A DNA stretch of 18,024 bases from an uncultured Oribacterium sp. (GCA_902485915.1 CABTMH010000053.1:1-18024), one strand, 5' to 3'; positions 6,795 through 14,130 are shown, counted from the stretch's first letter. A program made the numbers and translations. Notes: generated from the sequence alone by a model not told the origin.

Positions 6795-7460
6795 ATGAAA
6801 TGTCCGAAATGTCATGCTGAGATATCAGATTATACAAGCTACTGTCCGGAGTGTGGCACGCCGATCGTGAAGATCCGGCCGAAGCGTGTCTGCATGAACT
6901 GCGGTGCGGAGGTGCCAGATGATGCCACGAGCTGTCCTGGCTGTGGCCGACCTGTAAAGCGTCGCGAACACCAGCAGTCCCATGAGGCCAATGCTTCCGG
7001 CGCGAACGCAGGTGGCGCTGCAGCGATGCATGGCAGCGACTTCATGGCGCGCATCCGTCAGAGCTGGAACCGCGATAAATATGCCTGGCTACAGGCAGTG
7101 CTCCCGATCGTCCTCGCCTTTCTGTATCATATCAATCTGCTGCAGGACAAGATGTCATTTAACCTGATGAATACCGCGCTGATCTTCGAGGGACTGATTT
7201 TCTTCTTCGGCTATCTCGATGTGAAGGAGATCAGCCAGCGACCGGAGATGTATGGTGGTGTCGCCTTCAGCAGCCGCTACATGTACCTGAGCTATTTCCT
7301 TCCGGTGGTGAGCTTTTTCGAGCGGCGACAGCTCCCGGGCATGAAGCGAAAGGAGCTTTATCCGATCGTACATGCGGTACTGCTGGTCATCTTTCTGATT
7401 CTGATGCTCTTCACTTCAGATGAAGTCATGCTGCTCGAGACCGGTGCAGGAGCGCTTTGA
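6795..7460 (+). CDS. Double zinc-ribbon membrane protein
   Basis: A 221-aa protein of unknown function. Two zinc-ribbon modules stand at the N-terminus: C3/C6...C17/C20 and C33/C36...C47/C50, each CxxC-N10-CxxC with the CPxCG flavour of DZR domains. A low-complexity Ala/Gly linker (about 60-80) follows. The C-terminal part is hydrophobic, with probable membrane segments at about 97-113, 122-140, 162-175 and 189-207. The zinc part should face the cytoplasm. Proteins of this build are common in Firmicutes and mostly uncharacterised. A GAGGTGA ribosome site supports the start. The stop codon overlaps the ATG of a 9-codon reading frame leading into the FliB-like gene, so the two genes are probably cotranscribed and translationally linked. 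Confidence 0.82.
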   Translation: MKCPKCHAEISDYTSYCPECGTPIVKIRPKRVCMNCGAEVPDDATSCPGCGRPVKRREHQQSHEANASGANAGGAAAMHGSDFMARIRQSWNRDKYAWLQAVLPIVLAFLYHINLLQDKMSFNLMNTALIFEGLIFFFGYLDVKEISQRPEMYGGVAFSSRYMYLSYFLPVVSFFERRQLPGMKRKELYPIVHAVLLVIFLILMLFTSDEVMLLETGAGAL

Positions 7461-7489
7461 TGAACAGAAGGGACATAAAGAAGATATGA
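7460..7489 (+). CDS. Possible 9-residue coupling ORF between two genes
   Basis: This mini-ORF encodes MNRRDIKKI. Its ATG overlaps the stop of the zinc-ribbon gene (TGATG), and its TGA overlaps the ATG of the FliB-like gene (ATGA). AGGAG (7448-7452) lies seven bases before its start, whereas the FliB-like start has only a weak site. It could deliver ribosomes to the downstream start. It may also be chance, since nine codons are too few to judge. Confidence 0.35.
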   Translation: MNRRDIKKI

Positions 7490-8697
7490 AACCGATGATC
7501 GAACCGGATTTTTATAGCGATTTTCACTGTATCGGTGGGCAATGCTCTTTCACCTGCTGCAAGGAATGGAAGATTACGGTTGATCCGGAGACGAAGAAAC
7601 GCTGGCGGAAACACAGTGTGCCGGAGACGGTACTGGAAAGCGGTCGTGTGCCGGAACATGCTTGCGTGCACGCTTCGAAGCGAACGGTCGAACTCAGTCA
7701 ATTCGTTACGAAGAAGGATGGAACAGATATCATCGAGCTCCTCCCGAATATGCGATGCCCCTTTCTGGAGGATACGGAGCTCTGCCGTCTGGTGATGGAT
7801 TATGGCGAAGAATGCTTATCGAAGACCTGTCACGTGTTTCCGAGAGAAACGCACGCGTTTCCTGATCGCACAGAACGTACGCTTGTCAGTTGCTGCCCTG
7901 AAATCGTAGATCGTCTGCATGATGTACATACACTGAACTTTACGAATCTTCCATATCAGGACCGGACGTTTCTGCTGGAAGGAAAAGACAAACTGTTTCA
8001 GATTCGAAACATCATGATGTATTACTTAGATGATGACACGGTTTCGAACGAAGTGAATCTGAAACGTACACTTTTCATGCTGCAGGATTGTCTCGATAAG
8101 AAAACGAAAGGAACGCAACTGGATCCTGGGGAGTGTCTGAAAGAAGAGGATGTTCAGAAACTGACAGAGATGATTCTTTCCATGCCGAAGGACACAAAGG
8201 CGTCCATCGAAGAACAGAATGCACTGTTTCTCGATATCACCGAAAACTATCGGAAGGAAGGACGATATCAGGGACTGCTGAACCCGCTCTGTACGATGGC
8301 AGAGGAACTGAGCCGTGCATTTCAGGAAGAGGATGCTGCACAGATGAAATCGCTCTGTGCGGTGCATGCGGAGGTGGTGGCTGCCTATACGCCGCTTCTG
8401 CGAAATTATCTTGTGGCGGAAGCATTCGCCACCCTTCTGATTCCCGGCTGTACACTGCGTGATATGGTTCTTCAGCTCGAGTGGATGATCATGGAGTATG
8501 TACTGATCATCCACGCCATGGTACTGCAGCGGCTCTCTGAAAAGGATATGCCCCTCACTTATCCGAAAGCACGGGAACTTCTGATTCTGATTGCGCGTAT
8601 GACCGGTTATGATGGGGATGAAATCGAAGATTATCTACGGGAAAGCTTCGAGAATCCGATCTGGCCGTGGGGATATGCGGATTATCTGCTTGCGTAG
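7486..8697 (+). CDS. fliB: FliB-family (flagellin lysine-N-methylase-like) protein
   Basis: A 403-aa cytoplasmic protein. The N-terminal third is Cys-rich in the arrangement typical of the FliB family: C15/C20/C24/C25 in HCIGGQCSFTCCKEW, C91/C100/C110/C115 in CPFLEDTELC and EECLSKTCHVFPR, then C136/C137 in SCCPEIV. These probably bind metal or an Fe-S cluster. The rest is helical, without motifs I recognise. The family is named after Salmonella FliB, which methylates lysines of flagellin. No flagellar gene is in this window, and many Firmicutes homologues occur without flagella, so the substrate here is open. ATG 7486 is chosen because the earlier in-frame start (7420) lies deep inside the preceding gene. 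Its own ribosome site is weak, but the overlap with the mini-ORF stop suggests coupling. Confidence 0.82.
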   Translation: MKPMIEPDFYSDFHCIGGQCSFTCCKEWKITVDPETKKRWRKHSVPETVLESGRVPEHACVHASKRTVELSQFVTKKDGTDIIELLPNMRCPFLEDTELCRLVMDYGEECLSKTCHVFPRETHAFPDRTERTLVSCCPEIVDRLHDVHTLNFTNLPYQDRTFLLEGKDKLFQIRNIMMYYLDDDTVSNEVNLKRTLFMLQDCLDKKTKGTQLDPGECLKEEDVQKLTEMILSMPKDTKASIEEQNALFLDITENYRKEGRYQGLLNPLCTMAEELSRAFQEEDAAQMKSLCAVHAEVVAAYTPLLRNYLVAEAFATLLIPGCTLRDMVLQLEWMIMEYVLIIHAMVLQRLSEKDMPLTYPKARELLILIARMTGYDGDEIEDYLRESFENPIWPWGYADYLLA

Positions 8698-8729
8698 TGT
8701 GATGGACAGTAAAAAAAGGAGTTTTAAAG

Positions 8730-9524
8730 ATGAAAAAGATTGCAATTATCGGTTGTGGTTTTCTCGGAAACATCATCGCAGATGCGATGAAAAAGGGCTT
8801 GCTGGATGACTATACCCTCGTGGGTGCGATGAGTCATAAGAAAGAATCGGCAGAGAAGCTCTGCGCGGGTCTCGGTGGCGAGGCGGTCGAGAGCCTCGAC
8901 GAGCTGCTGGCGCTGAACCCGGATATGGTCATCGAGACCGCGTCGGTGGCGATGGTCCGTGAGGCATGCATCCCGACTCTCGAGCACGGGGCTGACTTTA
9001 TCCCGCTTTCGATCGGCGCGTTTGCGGATGCCGCGTTCTATCAGAAGGCACAGGAAGCTGCACGTGCGCATGGCGTACACATCTATATCCCGCACGGTGC
9101 GGTCGGCGGCTTCGATGTGCTGCAGACCATCGCGTTGATGGCCGAGGCCGGTGACATGGAGATCCAGGCCGGCATCGAGACCCGCAAGGGACCGAAGTCC
9201 CTCCAGAACACTCCGGTTTATAAGGATGAGATGGCCGGCACCGAGGAGGTCGAGGCGTTCTACGGCACCTGTCAGGATGCGATCGCGCTGCTTCCGACGA
9301 AGGTCAATGTCGCCGTCGCGCAGTCCCTCGCGACCATCGGACCGGAGAAGGCGACCGCACGGATTACGTCCGTACCGGAGTTCATCGGCGATGACCATAA
9401 GATCACCGTGGAGACCGAGGGCCTGAAGGCCATCGTGGACATCTATTCCAGCACCTCGGCGATCGCTGGCTGGTCCATCGTGGCGCTGCTGCGCAATCTC
9501 AGCAATCCGGTTTCGTTCTTCTAA
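8730..9524 (+). CDS. nadX: Aspartate dehydrogenase (NadX-like)
   Basis: A 264-aa protein of the L-aspartate dehydrogenase family, which interconverts aspartate with oxaloacetate plus ammonia through iminoaspartate using NAD(P). An N-terminal Rossmann domain has GCGFLG (8-13). The second domain (PF01958) has IPHGAVGGFD (120-129), ETRKGPKSLQ (150-159) and LLPTKVNVAVAQSLA, all close to family consensus. The length is normal for the family. AAGGAG precedes ATG 8730 at good distance. Only 32 bases separate it from the FliB-like gene, so they could share a transcript. No nadA or nadC is present, so a role in NAD synthesis is not indicated. Aspartate nitrogen or redox metabolism is as likely. Confidence 0.88.
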   Translation: MKKIAIIGCGFLGNIIADAMKKGLLDDYTLVGAMSHKKESAEKLCAGLGGEAVESLDELLALNPDMVIETASVAMVREACIPTLEHGADFIPLSIGAFADAAFYQKAQEAARAHGVHIYIPHGAVGGFDVLQTIALMAEAGDMEIQAGIETRKGPKSLQNTPVYKDEMAGTEEVEAFYGTCQDAIALLPTKVNVAVAQSLATIGPEKATARITSVPEFIGDDHKITVETEGLKAIVDIYSSTSAIAGWSIVALLRNLSNPVSFF

Positions 9525-9639
9525 GCCAGCGTAGATACGCCGAACAGAGCATCGAGGCTCTGCTCGACCATCTGATACGAAAGCTTAACGAATAAAAAAG
9601 AAAAACGAATACGAAAGAATAAAGAAACAGAGAAGCTGT

Positions 9640-9657
9640 CTGTTGACCGTTTTACAG
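9640..9657. promoter_or_regulatory. Imperfect 18-bp palindrome before the 2-hydroxyacid-dehydrogenase-like gene
   Basis: CTGTTGACCGTTTTACAG has matching ends (CTGT/ACAG) and a central CG. It lies just before the ribosome site GGGAG and ATG 9668. The right half CGTTTTACA resembles a catabolite-response half-site, but the spacing is off from the cre consensus. An A-rich tract (9590-9636) lies upstream. Weak evidence only. Confidence 0.25.
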
Positions 9658-9667
9658 GGAGTAAGTT

Positions 9668-10570
9668 ATGAAGAAATTTAGAAAACTTGTATCCATCGAT
9701 AAGGTGGCACTGACCGAGAAGGGTATCCGTGAACTGCAGGAGTATGCAGAGAACATCGAACTCGCGCAGGATATTCCGGAGAACGACGAGGAAATCGTTC
9801 AGCGCATCGGTGATGCAGATGCGGTACTTCTGTCTGCAAATTCACGTCTCGAAGCAGATGTCATGACGCAGGCACCGAACCTTCGCTATGTCGGTATGTG
9901 CTGTAGTCTCTACAGTGAGGAGAGTGCCAATGTTGATATCCCATACGCACGTGCCCATGGCATCGAGGTGAAGGGTATCCGCGACTATGGTGATCATGGC
10001 GTCGTGGAGTATGTGATCTACCAGCTCGTCAAGCTCCTTCATGGCTATGAAGGCAGGATGTGGAAGTCCGCACCGATGGAAATCACCGGTTTGAAGGTCG
10101 GCTTCGTCGGCTTCGGCACCTCTGGCGGTATGACGGCGGATGCACTCCACTTCCTGGGCGCGGACATCTCCTACTTCGCACGGGCTGAGAAGCCGGAGCG
10201 GACCGCACAGGGATTCCACTTTAAGGATCTGAAGACGCTGCTTGCAGAATCGGATGTAATCATCACTGCACTCAATAAGAACGTCATCCTGCTGCATGAA
10301 GACGAGTTCGAAGCACTGGGCAGTGGCAAGATCATGTTTAACACGTCCATCGGACCGGCGGCCGATATGGAGCCACTGAAGAAGTGGATCGAGAATCCGG
10401 AGAACATCTTCTGCTGTGATACGAAGGGCGCCATCGGCGAAATCGCGGATGAAGTGATGGCATATCCGAACGTATACTGCATGAATGCGAGTGCCGGCAT
10501 GACCTGCCAGGCGTATGAGCTTCTCAGCCGCAAGGTGCTCGATAACATCCGGAGCGTGCTGGAAGCCTGA
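9668..10570 (+). CDS. NAD(P)-binding D-2-hydroxyacid dehydrogenase-like protein lacking catalytic residues
   Basis: A 300-aa protein with the fold of D-isomer-specific 2-hydroxyacid dehydrogenases. A substrate-domain half is followed by a Rossmann domain: GLKVGFVGFGTSGG (141-154, dinucleotide loop GFGTSG), the ESDVIITAL strand and NTSIGPAADMEPL (225-237). In active members the catalytic Arg falls in NTxRG; here that position is I228. The catalytic His of the PHxxxxT motif also appears missing, since the matching stretch reads MNASAGMTCQA (272-282). The protein keeps the cofactor site but probably not the classical reaction. Similar proteins are sometimes labelled dihydrofolate reductase in databases, which the sequence does not support. 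GGGAG precedes the start. It follows the aspartate dehydrogenase gene by 143 bases, and a shared pathway is only conjecture. Confidence 0.8.
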   Translation: MKKFRKLVSIDKVALTEKGIRELQEYAENIELAQDIPENDEEIVQRIGDADAVLLSANSRLEADVMTQAPNLRYVGMCCSLYSEESANVDIPYARAHGIEVKGIRDYGDHGVVEYVIYQLVKLLHGYEGRMWKSAPMEITGLKVGFVGFGTSGGMTADALHFLGADISYFARAEKPERTAQGFHFKDLKTLLAESDVIITALNKNVILLHEDEFEALGSGKIMFNTSIGPAADMEPLKKWIENPENIFCCDTKGAIGEIADEVMAYPNVYCMNASAGMTCQAYELLSRKVLDNIRSVLEA

Positions 10571-10583
10571 TCGTGCAATATAT

Positions 10584-10717
10584 CGGAGCTCCTGCACTAG
10601 AAGTCATACGGAGAGACCGTGCGAAATCAAGCCGGGTCTAGTGCCACTTAAGGTCCCTGGCTTAGATTTCACCGGTCTCGGAGTACTGTACTTCTAGCGC
10701 AGGAGCTCCGGATTTTT
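10584..10717. other. Long imperfect hairpin element between convergent genes
   Basis: Nested pairing over 127 nt: 584-595 with 699-710 (12 bp), 597-604 with 690-697 (8 bp), 613-619 with 673-679 (7 bp), 623-628 with 665-670 (6 bp) and 629-636 with 656-663 (8 bp, one G.T). All numbers here are offsets from 10000. The loop is 19 nt. Five Ts follow at 10713-10717. It could end transcription of the upstream + strand gene, but it is far longer than a normal terminator and looks like a structured RNA or a decayed palindromic mobile element. Confidence 0.75.
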
Positions 10718-10722
10718 GCCGG

Positions 10723-11628
10723 TCAGTTTTCGTGAATCGCACGATTCAGAGTGTTCAGAACTTTTTTCTTATCGGCGGACCAGAGCGGTGCGAGCAGCAG
10801 TCGCTTTGGTCCGTCGCCGGTTATGCGATGAATGACGATGTCTGCTGGCAGGAGCTTCAGGCACTTCACGACCAGTGCACAGTACTCGTCCAGTGAGAGC
10901 GTTCGGAAGGGTTCCGCTGTATACATCCGTCCCAGCTCGGTGTTCTTCAGGACATGAAGGAGCTGAAGCTTGATGCCATCGAGCGATGGCGTCAGTGCGC
11001 CGAGATAACGGATGGTCGCGAGTATGTCGTCTTCTGTTTCCCATGGAAAGCCGAGAATGACATGCACGATGACGGTGAAGCCGGCGGCTTTCAGGCGATG
11101 GTAGGCATCGTCAAATACCGGGAGAGGATAGCCTCGATGGATGCGCTCAGCCGTCGCTTCATGGATGGACTGAAGACCGAGCTCGATCCAGATCTCCTTT
11201 CCGGATTCATCGCGAAGTCGCTGAAGCATCTGAAGCATATCGTCCGGAAGACAGTCGGGCCGCGTTCCGAGGGAGAGGGCGATGATTTCCGGCTGTGTGA
11301 GGGCTTCCCTGTAGAGCGCTTCGAGGCGCTCGACCGGACCATAGGTGTTGGTATAGGACTGAAAGTACGCGATGTACTTCTGTTCTTCCGCCGTCCGGTT
11401 TTTCGGAAGCTTCGCCTGCACACGCTCTTTCGCGAGACGAAGCTGCTCCTTCACCGGCAGAAGAGGGGTCGCAAAATCACCGGACCCGCCCTCCGAGCAG
11501 AAGATGCAGCCGCCATAGGAGAGTGTGCCGTCCCGGTTCGGGCAGGAGCAGCCGGACTGTAGCGAGAGCTTATAGACCTTTGTGCCATAGTGTTCTTTCA
11601 GATAATCAGATAGCATATATACTTTCAT
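10723..11628 (-). CDS. TIGR01212 family radical SAM protein (YhcC/YtqA-like)
   Basis: A 301-aa radical SAM enzyme of the YhcC/YtqA type. The cluster-binding segment reads GCSCPNRDG, then GGCIFC, with C29, C41 and C44 the likely 4Fe-4S ligands (C27 is extra). Further family hallmarks are YFQSYTNTYGP, LSLGTRPDCLPD, WIELGLQSIHE, HVILGFPWET and KLQLLHVLKNT. Length is normal for the family, whose exact reaction I cannot state with confidence. ATG 11628 is chosen. An ATG seven codons upstream (11649) lies within the promoter, because its codons cover the -10 box. No ribosome site precedes 11628, and the promoter position predicts a message beginning at the start codon itself. The gene converges with the 2-hydroxyacid-dehydrogenase-like gene and diverges from the MBL gene. 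Confidence 0.9.
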   Translation of the reverse strand: MKVYMLSDYLKEHYGTKVYKLSLQSGCSCPNRDGTLSYGGCIFCSEGGSGDFATPLLPVKEQLRLAKERVQAKLPKNRTAEEQKYIAYFQSYTNTYGPVERLEALYREALTQPEIIALSLGTRPDCLPDDMLQMLQRLRDESGKEIWIELGLQSIHEATAERIHRGYPLPVFDDAYHRLKAAGFTVIVHVILGFPWETEDDILATIRYLGALTPSLDGIKLQLLHVLKNTELGRMYTAEPFRTLSLDEYCALVVKCLKLLPADIVIHRITGDGPKRLLLAPLWSADKKKVLNTLNRAIHEN

Positions 11629-11634
11629 AGGCGT

Positions 11635-11664
11635 AGTATAGCACAGCATTACCGACCGTGTCAG
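11635..11664 (-). promoter_or_regulatory. Promoter predicted to give a leaderless mRNA for the radical SAM gene
   Basis: On the - strand, CTGACA (11664-11659), an 18-base spacer and TATACT (11640-11635) form the promoter. TGC directly precedes the -10 box, making it an extended -10. Only six bases separate the -10 from ATG 11628, so the usual start point seven bases past the -10 is the A of the start codon. Confidence 0.72.
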
Positions 11665-11669
11665 ACGGG

Positions 11670-11780
11670 TTACTGTTCATGGGTGTACTGATCAGGCAGG
11701 GAGCCGTGTCGGGAAGCCGGTAGCGGGCTGAAGGACCGATATGGCTCCCTGCCTGCATCCAGTGGACGAGTGTACAGTAA
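11670..11780. other. 111-nt hairpin element in the divergent intergenic region
   Basis: A 20-bp helix forms between 11693-11712 and 11736-11755 (two G.T pairs), capped by AGCC/GGCT pairing (11715-11718 with 11726-11729). Outside it TTACTGT (11670-11676) pairs with ACAGTAA (11774-11780), with partial pairing between. The right arm 11743-11772 matches the dispersed repeat at 2269-2298 at 27 of 30 bases. Neither side ends in a T-run, so a terminator role is not obvious. Confidence 0.72.
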
Positions 11781-11894
11781 TGTTTCATCATGTTCGAAGA
11801 ATAATTATGGGATTTCTCGCCTTTTCGGATTCATGAAATGGTAGTAGAATAAGTCCGGAGTGAAATCAGAAACGTTTCGATGAGGAGAATGAAA

Positions 11895-12713
11895 ATGAAA
11901 ATCACGATGCTTGGTACGGGCAATGCGCTCGTCTCGGAGGTGTACAATACCTGTTATGTCCTGACGGATGAAGAAAAGCAGGGGACGGAAAAGTATTTCA
12001 TGGTGGACGCCGGTGGCGGCGGACAGATCGTGCATCAGCTGAAGTATGCGGGCTTTAACTGGATGGATATGCGGGAAATCTTCCTGACACATAAGCATAT
12101 CGACCACTTCACGGGGATGATCTGGATGGTTCGTCTCATCACGCAGAACATGAAGTCCGGCAAGTACGAGGGAGAGGCACATATCTATGGCCACAGGGAA
12201 GTCATCGAGCTGCTCGATGATATCTCCCGGAAGTTGCTGCAGCCTGGTCAGGTGAAGTTCATCGGTGACCGCCTGCACCTGATTCCGGTCGAGGATGGCG
12301 AGACCCGTGTAATCAACGGCCATAAGGTGACGTTCTTCGATATCGGTTCTACGAAGGCGAAGCAGTTCGGCTATCTCTATGAGATGAGCGATGGCCGGAA
12401 GATCTGCTGCTGTGGTGATGAACCGTACAATCCGGAATTCGAAGAGAAGTATGCGAAGGGGGCAGACTGGCTGCTCCATGAGGCGTTCTGCCTCTATGAG
12501 GAGCGGGACAGCTTCCATCCGTATGAGAAGCATCACTCGACGGTCAAGGATGCGGCGGAGCTCGCGGAGAGTCTCAAGGTGCCGAATCTTCTTCTCTATC
12601 ATACGGAGGATAAGAACATCGCGCGTCGGAAGAAGCTTTATACGGCGGAGGCGCAGGCGTCGTATGCCGGCCATGTCGTGGTGCCGGAGGACCTCGAGAC
12701 CGTCGAGCTGTAA
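11895..12713 (+). CDS. MBL-fold metallo-hydrolase (ribonuclease Z-like)
   Basis: A 272-aa cytoplasmic metallo-beta-lactamase-fold hydrolase. It opens with MKITMLGTGNA, as RNase Z-like members do. It carries the metal-binding motif HKHIDH (HxHxDH) near residue 70 and later ligand candidates in CCCGDEPYN, LLHEAF and LLYHTED. The substrate is not evident. Length is near that of RNase Z-like phosphodiesterases, but I see no clear exosite and do not call it rnz. ATG 11895 is chosen because GAGGAG (11882-11887) lies seven bases upstream. The longer frame from 11880 would place that ribosome site inside the gene. A possible -10 TAGAAT (11845-11850) precedes it. A short hairpin (12729-12753) separates it from the CLC gene. 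Confidence 0.85.
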   Translation: MKITMLGTGNALVSEVYNTCYVLTDEEKQGTEKYFMVDAGGGGQIVHQLKYAGFNWMDMREIFLTHKHIDHFTGMIWMVRLITQNMKSGKYEGEAHIYGHREVIELLDDISRKLLQPGQVKFIGDRLHLIPVEDGETRVINGHKVTFFDIGSTKAKQFGYLYEMSDGRKICCCGDEPYNPEFEEKYAKGADWLLHEAFCLYEERDSFHPYEKHHSTVKDAAELAESLKVPNLLLYHTEDKNIARRKKLYTAEAQASYAGHVVVPEDLETVEL

Positions 12714-12728
12714 GGTGATTTGAAGATA

Positions 12729-12753
12729 CGAAGCTGCGTGTTTCGCAGCTTCG
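12729..12753. terminator. 10-bp hairpin after the MBL gene
   Basis: CGAAGCTGCG (12729-12738) pairs perfectly with CGCAGCTTCG (12744-12753) around a TGTTT loop, 16 bases after the stop codon. No T-run follows, so it may be a weak terminator or an mRNA-end stabiliser and not a true rho-independent site. Confidence 0.45.
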
Positions 12754-12853
12754 CAGATAAGGATGTGTGCATCTGCATGCGTCCGGGCACAGCTTCGTTT
12801 CGGTGATGTGAGGATGCAGCGCCGGAGACATTGGCTGCAATAGGGGGAGAGTT

Positions 12854-14122
12854 ATGGGAACAAATTACGTAGCGTACTGGAAGACGCTGCCATATAAGCT
12901 GATGGTGGGTCTCAAATGGATCGGTTTCGGTGTGCTGACCGGTATTCTGGTCGGGGGTGTGTCGGCGCTGTTTGCAAAGGCCATCGTGCTGGCGACGAGC
13001 TTCCGTCTGGCGCATACCTGGATCGTGTTTCTGCTGCCGCTCGCGGGTCTGTTCATCGTCTGGTTCTATCATCGCCTCGGGGCGCGGAAGCCGAGGGGTA
13101 CGAACCTCGTGCTGGAAGCCATCCGTGAGAGTGAGCGTGTGCCGGTGAAGATGGCACCGCTCATCATCGTGTCGACGGTGCTGACGCATCTCTTCGGTGG
13201 TTCGGCCGGACGAGAGGGCGCGGCGCTGCAGGTCGGCGGTTCGCTCGGCCATGGGCTGGGACAGCTGCTGCACTTCCGGAAGGAGGAGCGTCGCCGGACC
13301 ATCATGTGCGGCATGAGTGCGGCCTTCTCGGCGCTGTTCGGTACGCCGCTCGCCGCGACGGTGCTTTCGATGGAGATCAGTACCGTCGGCGTCATGTATT
13401 ATTCTTCGCTCGTACCATGCGCGGTATCTGCATTGACCGCACACTTCGTGGCGCAGGCGATCAACCCGGGAAGCGAGGCGATGCTGCTGGCGGCGGTTCC
13501 GTCCTTCCATGTGCGCGACGCCGTCTGCACGATGCTGTTCGCGTGGGCGTGTGCGCTGGTGTCGATCCTCTTTGCAACTTCGATGCACAGCAGTAAGAAG
13601 CTGCTGCAGAAGTACTTCCCGAATGACTACATCCGCGCGGCGGTGTCCGGCGTGATCATCGTCGTGCTGACACTGCTCGTGGGCGACCAGACCTATAACG
13701 GTACCGGCTCGAACATCATCGCGAGCTGCATCGAAAATCCGACGTTCCAGCTGGCGTTCTATGCCTTCCTGCTGAAGATTCTGTTCACCTCGGTGACCCT
13801 CGGCGGCGGCTTCCAGGGCGGTGAGATCGTGCCATCGCTCTTCATCGGTGCGACCTTCGGGCATGTGGTCGGTGTGTTTACCGGCATGGACCCGGCGCTC
13901 TGCGCTGCGGTCGGCATGGCCTGCGTCTTCTGTGGCGTCACGAACTGCCCGCTCGCCTCGCTGCTCATCGCGTTTGAGATGTTTGGCTTCGACGCGTCGT
14001 CGTACTTCATCCTCGCCATCGCGATCACCTATCTGTTCTCTGGTAACTACGGTATCTACGGCGCGCAGAAGATCCGCTTCAGCAAGTGGGATCCGGCGGA
14101 GATCGACGCAAATACGCACTGA
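12854..14122 (+). CDS. CLC-family anion transporter, probable fluoride/proton antiporter type
   Basis: A 422-aa polytopic membrane protein of the CLC family (PF00654). GREG with the gating glutamate E121 sits in FGGSAGREGAALQVGGSLG (114-132). The usual chloride motif GSGIP is absent; the equivalent stretch reads RGTNLVLEAI (81-90). GREGA replaces GREGP. The late motif GVTNCPLASLLIAFEMFG and the end YLFSGNYGIYGAQ also differ from classical chloride CLCs. They resemble the CLC-F clade, which exports fluoride in exchange for protons. I therefore favour fluoride export, with chloride transport the alternative. No fluoride riboswitch is recognisable upstream. GGGGGAGAG gives a good ribosome site. 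The gene is followed by a 332-base region of repeats. Confidence 0.85.
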   Translation: MGTNYVAYWKTLPYKLMVGLKWIGFGVLTGILVGGVSALFAKAIVLATSFRLAHTWIVFLLPLAGLFIVWFYHRLGARKPRGTNLVLEAIRESERVPVKMAPLIIVSTVLTHLFGGSAGREGAALQVGGSLGHGLGQLLHFRKEERRRTIMCGMSAAFSALFGTPLAATVLSMEISTVGVMYYSSLVPCAVSALTAHFVAQAINPGSEAMLLAAVPSFHVRDAVCTMLFAWACALVSILFATSMHSSKKLLQKYFPNDYIRAAVSGVIIVVLTLLVGDQTYNGTGSNIIASCIENPTFQLAFYAFLLKILFTSVTLGGGFQGGEIVPSLFIGATFGHVVGVFTGMDPALCAAVGMACVFCGVTNCPLASLLIAFEMFGFDASSYFILAIAITYLFSGNYGIYGAQKIRFSKWDPAEIDANTH

Positions 14123-14130
14123 GTCCATCC

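Noticed and set aside
9545..9562. CAGAGC/GCTCTG hairpin after the aspartate dehydrogenase gene as a terminator
   Set aside because: Six base pairs and no T-run. It is too weak to call.
9668..10570. Dihydrofolate reductase label for the 2-hydroxyacid-dehydrogenase-like protein
   Set aside because: No DHFR motifs are present. The Rossmann loop and domain order are those of the 2-hydroxyacid dehydrogenase fold.
12714..12853. Fluoride riboswitch upstream of the CLC gene
   Set aside because: I looked for the GGcGATG...GCC and GGCTGATG-like segments. GGTGATG and GGCTGC occur, but the pairing strands and the AAAC segment are missing.
12638..14128. A 496-codon open frame on the - strand opposite the CLC gene
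   Set aside because: The product is Arg/His/Glu-rich without domains or membrane segments, as expected for the reverse of a GC-biased coding gene.
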